This document shows positions 42,249 to 54,200 of a stretch of 64,000 nucleotides of DNA, piece after piece; position 1 is the first letter of the stretch, and every line of letters begins with the position of its first letter. The DNA comes from Tomocerus qinae (Eukaryota; Arthropoda; Collembola; Entomobryomorpha; Tomoceridae). A program made the translations under genes and the position numbers. The notes beneath the pieces are model-generated. The model saw only the letters and a list, made by a program, of their open reading frames with translations, ran no database searches and was not told where the DNA came from. The stretch covers positions 38,605,909 through 38,669,908 of the forward strand of contig CM034547.1 in NCBI GenBank assembly GCA_020055645.1, given 5' to 3'.

Positions 42249-45200
42249 CTACAATTTACACAATTTCATAATTACTGATCCCACACAAAAGCAGAAAAAG
42301 AGACCCGCCCCAAAATAACTTACATGCAGTGTAATTGCATGTAATTCCAAGTTCAATGTTCAAAGAGGTGCTTTGATATGATGCTCATACATCATTATGC
42401 ATTTATAACAACGACACATAACAAACAGTAGCTTTCAGTTGTAAAATTATAGCAAGTGCTTTTATATTATTATACTTTGCAATTGAAATGCGGTGTCAAT
42501 AGCCTTACAGCTATTTATAGTTAAGTAAGTGAGTGCACTTCATTCTCATGCCTGAAGTATATCTTAAGATAATGGTTACCTCCTTAAAATTCATCTTCCT
42601 CTTCCACATCATCATCATCATAGTACAAGAAATACTCAGTTCTATCCGAGCAGCTTGAAATTCATTGCACATTCAATTATTATTTGCTTTTGTACTATGC
42701 AGCAGTTATAAAAATTTTGTAACTATACATCTCGTAAATGAAACCTAAGCACAATGGTGTTTGTACTAGCATGATTCGTTTCACTAGCTACTTATTCAAA
42801 TAAAAACGTTTGCATTTGAGAATATAATATTTGGTCAATGACACATCGGATACCAATATGCGTACCACAAAAAATAAGATCATAAAAAAGAAGATAATAA
42901 TAGTCATCAAATGCTAGGTATACTATCAAGTTAAACAAAAATGTTATTCTTACTCTATTCCCGAAGTCAGAGATGACTCTTCAGGATTTTCTTGAACAGG
43001 AGAAATGGGTGAGTCATTTGGTTTAGAAATGGTCAAGTGATATGAATGAGGCGTGCTGTGACCATTAGGACTAATTTGTTGAGGCAGCATCCCTGTACTG
43101 CCACTGAGATCATTTACAGCATCTACAAACAATAAACAAAAGAGATTAGCTACATTCTCAATCCAGATTAGATAACGTTTTGAATGGCAGGATATGATTT
43201 TTGGTGAATGATGCAAAGGAACTTTTTGATTACAAAATTATTATGCACAATTACGTGCTTAAGCACACACACGCAATCTGTTCCTATTTTTATAATTAAA
43301 AACATACAAAGTATTGCCACTGTTTGATTACACAAGACTTTTGTCAGATTGCAATCTCGAAGATTTTCTCATATCTATGCATGTCTTTGTTAAAATGCCT
43401 AGGAAGTCTGAAAAGCGTGGCTTTACCCAAAAAATATAAGAGTAATTAAGTAATAAACGAATTAGGCTGTCCGTACCTTCTACAATACACTTGAAGTCAT
43501 TTTTATCATTAAAAGTTGGCAATAGTATCTATGTTAAAGGAATAGGAAGGAACAACACAATTCTCTTCCATTTTCTTGTACATTGTATAAAGTACTAACT
43601 AATACAAATGAATAGTCAAGAGATCTCATAGAAATTAGTATAAACGAGATGGATTGCATATTATATGTGATAGGCTGCAGTCTGGTGGAACAGAATATAA
43701 CATGTAGGTACATAAGTGTATTTAATTATTACATAAATAGTAGAATATATTTAATGGTTGCAGTATGTTAAGAATTTACGTTCTAACGTCTTTAGGTCGT
43801 CTAATTGTACGTTGCACGTGCATATTTAGGCATTTGTAAGTGAGCAACAGTGTGAAATTGTGGCCTATTCCTCAAGTATCATTGAGATGCAAATATTCAA
43901 CATTTCACGCACACTAAACAGGAGTACAATACAGTGAGTTGTAAACTGACTGTGCAAAGCCAACTTATTAAAACACGCTAATTGCAGGCTGACTAAGGAA
44001 AGATAACTTATTAATCATCAAAAGTTTAACTGACCTTGATATAAGTACGGTAGTTTTTCCCCGTATTTGAGTTCATGACCATGACCCAAATTGTGAAGAT
44101 TTTCGGAGGAGTTGAGCACTTTTTTAGTATGGCTCATATACTCGGATTGTTGCAGCTGTGCCGGATTTCCCCCGACTATCACACCATTCCCATTTGTATT
44201 ATTTATCGGATTCTCATTGTCTGAACCTGAGTTTCCAGAACTCCTCCCACCGACTGTAGGCCTAACATCTACAATTCAAACCAGACAGACTCTACTTAAG
44301 TCCCAAAACCTCAATTTCTACTTCTACTCACAAAATTAGAAAATGTTAACTAAGCATTTAAAAGCATTTGGTATATAATATGGCAAATTATATCATTTAA
44401 CAATTTCTACTGTACTTAAGCAAGTTAATAAGAAAAATAAATTGCTGTACGTACTCTCAAAATGTAAATTAACAGAAACACAAGCAACGAAATGCAAATT
44501 ACTTAACTAACTAAGCACGCCCTTAAGAAATAGATCAATTTATTGGTACAATTATGTAAATTACTGAAGCAGAAGTCCCGATAAGTTGGCGGAGAGCAAA
44601 TATTAGGTGTCCAATTAGTAGAATATAGTCGTGGTAAAGCGGGTAGCCTAGCCGCTGGCATATGGAGTGTCGAACAAGACGCAGACACATATTTTCCTCG
44701 ATTAGGAGACGCTGTTGGCGTCACTAGCTCAAGTGTGGACACCATTCGATAGTTTCCGTACCCATCCACCGCTGCATTGCACATGAGAAAATGTTAAAGA
44801 GTACCAGCACCATTTAATTACATATGAGAATAAATAATTATTCATAGAGAGGTACATTTTATCTTTTGATCGCATGAAATATATTTTGCACAGATTTCCC
44901 CAAAACCAATAAGTAGCCACGATAAGCACCATTTATTATAGGTAAATGTAGTAAAAGATGTATTAATAAGATATGGAAACCAGGAAGTTTTTCAGTACAC
45001 TAGCCATTGATATGTAGATGTATGTAGATACGTGTCTGACCAGGATATTATGGCATAACGAGAGTCCGTTAGTTGGTTAAACTTACCTAATGTTGCATTT
45101 CGAACGTGACCATTGCCTGTTGCTTCGTCCTCATCTGACGAGTGTGAAGACGCCAGCTCAAGAGTATGGTCGCCGTCTGAGCTGCCGTCGGAATTGGAGC

Positions 45201-48200
45201 GTTTTCTTGTTCTCTTTGGATATGATTTCCGGATGGAGTCCACAGTGTCGTTCACTCCTGCATCAAAATTAAATATTGAAATGAAATTAAAAGTTTAATG
45301 AATTCATTAGGAATAAAAGTTTATTGCATTGGTAGTTGTTTCATGTATATAGTATTTGAGTAAAGGGGAACCAGAGAGCAGGCAGAGCACGCTTGCATGC
45401 TTTGCTCATTGCCCTATAAAATTCAGACTAAGATCTGCAAAGAGATAGGTAAGCTGCAGAGCCGCAGTAGTCCTTGACCTAACGAGCTCAAATTGCTCAC
45501 TTCACTCTGTACTGGCTTTAAATTCTACATTAAACATACTTTTAAGCTCACATTAGCGATACACATCACAAGTCATGTACTGAGATATTTATGTGAGTTT
45601 GTTCTCTCGCGAATTACTTGGACACACTACACTACAGAACGCAAGTTTACTTTAGACATTGTTAATCGTGCTTATCCTACGTAAGTCGTAAAATATAGTA
45701 AGGAGCTTTGTTTTGGCTATAGAGAGCTAATTTCGAACGAAACCACTTAAGTCAATCTGAGTCAAGTTGACTGTTTCTATTAATGTGAAGGCAGGTATTT
45801 ATGTGTGAAATTATCCCCAGACGCTGCTCACATGTAATATAGTATGCTATATACTCATAATTTCATATCTGACTCACCTCGAACGAAACGTGTGCCGTCC
45901 AGACCTTTACCCCCGTAAGTGTGGAAGCCATCACTTCGGTAAGGACTACTTGAGGTTTTGGTGGTAGACCTCGACGTGGTCGAGGCAGTGGACACGCCCA
46001 AGGAACGAACCCCTCGGAACATATCCCTCCTGAGATCATCGCTTCGCAGCCCCATATCACTTCTATACGCCAGGGCTGAGCGCTGAAATATTAAAACAAC
46101 ACAACATTAGGACTCACTGCCAAATAACATCTCACATCAACTTAGCATAAAATCTGACTGCACGGCAATCTTATAAGATTTTCTCATTGTTCCAAGGAAT
46201 GCAAATCCTTGCTAATATTAGATAAACTATTATAGTATGTTTAGAAACCCCATTACGATTTTTAAATGACATATCAACATTTACTATTTACAATGTATGT
46301 ATATATCTGTAATTTATAATAAGAAATAAAATGGTTACCGATATATTTGAAGGCTGTGTATCATCTCTGCTGCCGAAGAAACCCGCTGCTCGGATGAACA
46401 AACTCTCTTTGACTCTTTGGTTTAGAATGCAGTAGCCAAGAGCAATGTACAGCCCTAGCATTGACACAACGGCTGCTATCGCATACTGCCACAGGGAACT
46501 TCTTTCGTTTGCTCCAAGAAGACACAAGGTCCATACCATGCCACAGATGGGAAGTAAAGTCAAATCCATCCACAACAAAGTTCTAAAAAATGAATAGATA
46601 TATTTAATTATTTCAAAACTGGTACACATTTCTTCTTTCGTTAGAATTGTCATCTTAGTAAAATATCTCACCTCATATTACCCGAGTCGACGACGGAGTC
46701 TTTAAGCGTAAAAGCGGCTCTGACCGCAATAAGAAATGTTATGAGAGTTGCAAGAACACTTAAGAGGACTGGTCCCACCATTCCCCAAACAATCCCTTCG
46801 TGGACAGATAGCCAGCAGCTGAAATTTACAAACACAAACCCAATCTCAATTTACTTCACAGTAAAAAAGCAGTAATTCATTATCATAATAATTAAGAGGG
46901 ATTATTTTATTTTAGCTGGAAAAATGTAATTTCTGGCTTACAAAAAGTTATTTCCATAATGATGTGCCCGAACTCCTAAGCTGAGGGCAACACACAAAAG
47001 AGGGAAAGCATATCCTAAGGCGAAATAAAAGAGAGCAGATCCATGGTTAACATCTCTCATTTCGGTAAACATTCTTCGGAGGTGAAGGGAGCATCCTAAA
47101 AGCCATCCGAAGGCCGATAGCCAGAAAAAGTGGAGAAAAATTGCAATGGCTCGACACATGATATCATTTTGTACCAAATAGAGACGAGCTTTCAGTCCAA
47201 TCAAATAGATTAGGAGTGCGGTGAAGAGACAGAGGAGGAGATGTTTATGTATTGTATTTGTGATAGTGGCCGGAACAGGGCCTTTTAAAAGTCCCAGAGC
47301 AATCAGAGCTCCAAATATCAGGAGAAGGGACACGACAAACGCAACCCAAGTCACGATATCTTCAATGATTCCTGGTCTTGGCACATCCTGTAATAAAGAT
47401 AGATGGTTTTATATTTACAGCCTCAATTTATTTGTAGCACGTGTCTGAACTGTAATACAGGATTTCCCTTGTAAAACTCAGAAATATAGGATGTCTTGGC
47501 AGAGAGCGTTACTAATGTTGCAATACATGTGCGATTTTCGAAATTGATCCAATTTTCATATCAGACATGATCTGTTTAGAAGCGATAATATAACTGAGTA
47601 GAACTGACAATGAGAGTGATAGGAAGATGATTTAATCTGCCAGACTTAATTGATGGGTTTGAACAGACAGACACGTGAAACTTGGCTAAGAACATTACTT
47701 GCAATTATATGACTGATATTTAATTACCTGAATCTCATTATTTTCGATTAGAACGGCAAAAGTGGAAAGGTGCCAACAAGTGCAATTTACGGTGATAACA
47801 TTTCCCATTTTTGCCAAGTAGACTTCCTCGGCTTGAGTTTGGCACGGCCGAGTGGTCCAACCACCTTGCAAACCATCTTCACTTATCTCTTCCCAGATTA
47901 CACATTGCGGATTCGATGAGTCGATGTACCTCCCAAAGATCTCATACGTGATACGAATTGGACTCTTTTGCTTTCCTTTCTGAATGCCAAGACGTGAAGC
48001 CAATATCGCGAGAGAAAGTACCGGAGGAAAAGCAATCAGTTCTGAGTTGAATCGTCGGTCAACATCGTTTTTAAAACGCTTTGGAAGAACATCCCAGATG
48101 GAATAGTACTCTGTGAATCCTACTACTGCATTTCCTGCCATATCCTTTTCGTCGTGAAGACCCAGAATATCTAAGGGAATGATTGTCTTCACAGGAGTAG

Positions 48201-51200
48201 AGTAACGTCGCGGATCCATTGCTATATTGTTGAACTTGGGGAACCTCACCGCTCTTTTGGTAACAGTGCTTACTTCATAGAGATCAAAGTTGGACTGAAT
48301 AACAAGGTTTTCAAAGTTTTTACGACCTTCGTTTTCCCAAGTCAGTTCCACAGTGTCTAGTCCCATAACTAATAAAAAATAAATGTATAAATTAATTAGA
48401 ATCGAAAACCAGTAATACACAAGTTATAGTATGTAGTTAATCCATGAAGTTTACAAAATGGGGTCATACTTAAATTTGGCGTAATGATCTCAAACGGACT
48501 GGTGAACGTGTCTTCCTGATTCAGAACTAAATGTGCCGTGTATCTTTCCATTAGCTTCATTAAGGTGTCCGAGCCAGAATTATAAATTTTTCTCACACGG
48601 TCCCATTGTTCTCCGTATTCCCTTGTAGTTAGTTTACCGGCAGCTGCTGCAAGATTCTGTACGAGAAGGACAGAGAAGATAAATATTTTGCAAATATATT
48701 TATTCAAAAATTTTTGACAACATACCTTAATAAAATTTTTATCTTGTCGATGACTCAAATTGAGACCTTTCTGTTGCGTTTCATGTTCTATCAGTTGAGT
48801 CAAGAGTCGAAGACATATCCACAGATCGTTTCCGTAAAGACGTCCACCAACAAATCCAGAAGATGCGTTCAATGCTTTATTCAAATCCGCTGCTAATTTC
48901 GTAGAGAGTAAAGGTGATAAAGTCAAATCTCTAGAGTCTAACTGATTGACGATATTTAGGACAGAAATGAAAGAGTTGGAAGTGCAATTGAACAAATCGG
49001 AAGGAGACCATCCAGTAGGATGACGACATTCTCTAGTTGCAAGTCCCACAGAGCCGGGTGGACAGTCATGAATAGACACAGCCCCGAACTTTGTCCTAGG
49101 CCACCATATCTCGCTGCCATAAGAGCGTGGACAACCATCAGGAACCATTTCGCAACCATTTAAAGTAACTTCAGCAAATGGGCTTGTGCAGGTGTCGCAT
49201 CGTTTTCCTACAACGCCAGGACGACATTGGCACTTGCCAGAGGTCAAGTCGCAATTTTTGCTGATGGAGCCCACGCTGTAACACAAGCAGTCTTGACAGA
49301 GTCCATCTTTTTCATACGAGTACTCCTACAGCGCACAAAAGATGAGATGTAATTAAGTCGTAACAGGAGTCAAAAATTCATTTTTACTTGAGCAGAATGA
49401 AATGTTGTAATTACCTTGCATTTACACTGTCCAGTTTTCTTATTGCATTCGGGACTGAAGTTCTTCTCAGCGGGGCACGAGCAAGGACCACAGACCGGCC
49501 AGCCCCACCAAGTAGAAGGACAGGAAAGGTCCATGATCTCTTCACAATTGTTTCCTCTGTAGTATCTCTCATCGCATTTGCACTTGTATCCTTTTTTCGT
49601 CGTCAAGTCGAGAAGACAAGAGCCATTGTTTTTGCACGGTTTTAAGTCGCAAATGGGCACACAATGAACGCCAACGTATCCAGGATCGCACTGGCATTTA
49701 TGTCGCGCAGCTTCTTCAACACAAGTGGATCGCGGAGGACAAGTTGCGCCCACACAGGCAGTGGCTAAACTGCAGCCTTCATTTACATTCTTCTCGTTGT
49801 TAGTTTTTCTCAGGTAATTCTTAGAGCTCCCTACCCGAACGTCCTGTTTATAAAATAGCACAAATATAAATTCCAGCATTATTACATTACTCACTACGTG
49901 AATAGATATTCGATTTAAATTCAAAACACAATCCTTACAAATACCAGATAATGAGCCGTATAAATTACATGCACGACACGACACGCAGCCCGAAACCAAA
50001 CCACAAAGAAAATGCAACACAAAAGCAACTGACTGCCTAAACTGAAAGTAATATCTCTTAAAGCAGTCAAGGAACTTGACAGAATGGAATTAATTGCATT
50101 TTCCCTTAACTACTCCAAATATCTTAACTCATGCAATTAGTACAAAGGAAACTAATTTGCATGCTCTAAGCACATTAACCACTTCTATAGCAATCATAGA
50201 TTCTTAAGTTCTACGTTCTACTTATGCTAACCATAAAATTGCAAATTCTTATAGGTATACGTTTAATTATAGCTTGTACCTGAACACAGCCGGTGAAAGA
50301 AGCATCCTGACTGCCCACGATGACTTGACTGACGTGTAGGCTTTGGACACGTCCTTCAAAAGGCACGGTCACCTCAAACTGTCCAAAGTCCAGAGAGAAC
50401 CAAATTTCAGCAGTCATCCATTTGACCTCAATGTTATGCCAGTTTCCGTCATTGACTCGTGGCAGAGTCACGGGCAAAGATGTCCCTTCAAAATTGTACT
50501 GAACCAGTCCATTGTCAAGACTCAACGTGATCGTTTCATTGTTGCTCAGCTTGATTGTCATGAGAGTGCCGGAGCGATGAAGGGTGCGAATGGCCACTGA
50601 ATTATACCATGGGAATTGAATGGGTCGCAGTTGAGGAGTGAATACCAAATAACTGTTGTCATCTTTAAGATTCCAAATTGGTTTCGCGTCTACAAAAATT
50701 CAAAGTTACTATTATTTCCATTCAAATAATTGGTCATGATTATTTTCAAGTGTCAAAGAAAAATTTATTCTCTAGTATTCACACACTCCCACTACCGTTG
50801 CTGTAGGTAGTACAAAATCTGTATACCAACTATATTACATTCATATTCATCCTCTTAATTTTTTCTCAAAGATAACAATAATAGAGAATCATGCGTTCAT
50901 TTAATGATATCTAATCTCATCTCACGCATTTATTTAGCACCAACGTGTCTAATCTCAAGTGTTTTTTCATGTTCAACAAGCAAATCTCGAGGAAATTCTC
51001 ACCTTCTGAGCAGTCCTTTTGTCCGTAGCCATCCGGGCAGTGACATCGAAACGTTCCCCACCCGTCCATGCACTTCCCTCCGTTCTTGCACGGCTGCGAT
51101 GCACAAAAGCTCTTTTTCTCTGGGCAACCTGCAGCTGTCCCGTGCTCCATTACGTAGCTATAAGCAATCAAAGAAAGCATACGCCCTCAGTCAGATTAGC

Positions 51201-54200
51201 TGCATTTAACACGGTAGCAGCTAAGTGATGTTCGCGTAGGCCAAACAAAGAGAGACGAGGCAATTGAATTTCTGAATTCACACAACTGCAATAATTATTT
51301 TCAGATCTCCTTTCGTTAACCCTTCTCTTTCACAGACTCCTCTTCACATTGGATTCGCGTTCAACGCTCTATTCATTAAAATTGCCACATCATTGTGAAA
51401 AACTAATAGTACGTAAAGGAAAATAGACATTCGTGTGGGTAGTTTGGCTGAAATTGCTAAGGTGTATTCCTCTATACTTGTTAGTGACTTATCCTACATC
51501 CATCTTGTGGTATATTCTTAGAATGTGAGACTTTTTGTGACTTCCCTGTCAGTTCTCTGTCATCTAAAGTTAACGTGCAGTAATAACTGGGAATAGTAAG
51601 TACTATTTTATTAGCCTGCCTCGTAAAAAATACAAATATAACGTGACATTGTTATTGCGTACCTTTCAAAGTAGCTCTTTACACACTAATTGATTCACAT
51701 GGGTCTTAACGTTAGCATTCATATTGTCATTTTTACCCATACGGCATATGCACATTGAGAATATATGCCTAATTGAGCCTATTACATATGTTATGCGATA
51801 TGCAGAAAAGAATAAATGATGTGCTTACTTGTTCAAGTCAAGGAACTTGTGGTCGACAAAAACATCTTTAATGCATCCCAGGAAATCATGAGTCTCTATT
51901 TGAAAGGAGGAGGTCGGAGCAGGAAGACCACCAATGTACATTGGTCCTGTGAGATCCAAAAATCGCTGACATGACGCTGTCAGCGATTCACATCTTCTCT
52001 CAAGTTGTTGGCTTCCTCGAGCAGCACATCCTTTCGAAGGGGGAAACTCTTCCGGATGCTGGAGACTCATGATGACATCACAATCGTCGATACTTAGTGT
52101 AGAAGTCTGTACAAAATCCAATCATCATATATATTCATTTATGAGAAGAGCAAATAGGACAAAATCCGTTTCCTTCATTAAAGAGGAATCAACCAGCCAC
52201 ATTCTCAGATATTTACTTCCCTCTCTCCCTTCCACAATCATAACTGTATCGAGTGTGAGATTGAAAGCGCTTTCATCTCTCCGTGCATCCTTTGCCAAAG
52301 AATGCGACGGGGCGAGTATGAGAATGTGGCTGGTGGAATTTATGAGTGGCATAAATAGCTTGTTAATTGTGTGTAGTTTATGGCAGACTATGTGGTGTAG
52401 TGTGGCTCATGAAAGTAATACCTTGTTAAAATAAGATATCTCGACAGTATGCCAGAGACCATCTGAGACGGGCTTCCCTGTGTCGACAAGAGTGACATTG
52501 CTACCCCCAAGAGAGAAACTGAATCGCACGGTGGAATTAACCATCTCGAGAGCAATGAAGTCAAAACGCTCGTTATATCTCCCATTATAAAGTAAAAGTC
52601 CGTTTCTCTGTTGTGTTGCAAAACTCAATTTGATGTGGAAGCGATGACGATTTTTCATAGCAGGGAAGGTAAGATATGCTCCCCGAGAAAACGATCTGGC
52701 AGTCAACTCACACAGAACATTCACATAATCTCCCCTACTGCTGCAATTTTGACAGAGGAATCCCCCCTTGATTCTTGGAGTGCAAGTACTTCCCCGACTG
52801 CAAATGTTCGGTTGACAAGTGTCCATGTCTATTTGTATCTCGCACCCAGCTCCAGTATAGCCGGGAGGGCACACGCAGGAAAAGCCTCGTTCCCGCTGGA
52901 AACAGGTGCCACCGTTTCGACAAGGGGAGGAGAAGCATAAGTTAATCTCTGCATCGCACAAATAATGTTCTCGCAGACCAGTGAACCCGCTCGGACATCG
53001 ACAGGCAAAAGTCTGCCACGGATAAACAGAGCGAAATAGCATTGTGTCCGTCGACACGAAGTTGGACACGTTCCGGAATTTAAGGACGACGAGACATTCT
53101 TCAAAGTTGAGACAGGGCTCGCGCAGGCACAGATCGTCGCTGAATGGCAGAACCTAGATAACAACAACCTTGGATTTTATGGGTCCTTAAACTAAAATTA
53201 CGACGTCGAATAAATATATTTATTTACACTCTCAAAACTACTAACACTTTTGCACGTACGTATACACTCAGCCATATCTCTCTTACAAAGAGTCAGACAC
53301 CACCATTACAACTCAACTCAAAACTTTACAAGGAAAACTCTTTCTCGGAGAAAATACGACGCATTCTACGTACGCGCTAGTTAAGTAGCGACTATTGCTT
53401 TGTTTATTTAACTAGCCTACCTATAATAGGATAGAGACTTACATTCATGAAAGAAAGTTTGCTGAGTGTCACTCTATTGAGGAAAACTCTCTCCTTGATG
53501 TAATCAGGACTAATATATTCTTCTTGCGCCGTGTTGTGCTTACGGGCCGAGAAACTAACATTCAGAACTCCATGCGTTCCCTCGATTTCCTCCTGTCAAA
53601 GTCATAAAACACATAAAACCTTTTTATTGTATTTCCTACCGAGGCAGAATAGATGCAATACTCACACGCGACATCACATCCCACTCTCTAACAATAAGTT
53701 ATCAACCATAAACCGAGACAAGCCCAATTTGGCATTGCTTTACATTCGTTAGACTAAAATGCATAAATTCTTAATCCGTTTATCAGACCTGCACACTGAA
53801 AATGACAATGTTCTCCTTATTGACGACCAAGACTACTGCCAGGGCCTGGAGGAAGTTTTGGTACATCGTTGAAAGAAACGTCTCTGTTGTCACATCTGCG
53901 ATTTGTACGGTGACAGAGTTGAAGAGCAATTCATCGGATATCATTCTCGTGTGAAGAATCATTTCGGATCCTGCTTCATTGAGTCCATCTAAATGTATAA
54001 CAAATAGCAAGGATTAGCAACCTGTTTTGTTTTCCCAAGATCTACTCAATTAAGTCGTCACGATCGGGAGAGAGAGGGCAAGGAGTAAACAAATACATCT
54101 ACATATATATAAGTGCAGACTCTCCATGGGGCTATAAGACACTCAACTTCTCCCTATCTAAATAAACATTTCATTCACTTACCTACCTTAGCTATCTATA

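Noticed and set aside
43103-43120. bantam-like string tgagatcattt
   Set aside because: It is within coding exon 24 and departs from the microRNA after 11 bases.
43328-43522. 64-codon minus-strand frame inside the exon 23-24 intron as an extra tail exon
   Set aside because: No matching phase with good splice sites on both sides, and exon 23 joins exon 24 cleanly without it.
50904-51209. Plus-strand open frame of 101 codons over the exon 11 EGF
   Set aside because: Antisense shadow of exon 11 and its flanking introns.
52069-52434. Plus-strand open frame of 121 codons over LamG1
   Set aside because: It lies antisense to exon 10 and the adjacent intron; the minus strand has clear LamG1 coding and splice sites, so this is a shadow frame.
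52611-52940. Plus-strand open frame of 109 codons over the EGF/LamG1 exon
   Set aside because: Antisense to cysteine-rich coding sequence of exon 9; no start context or recognisable protein.
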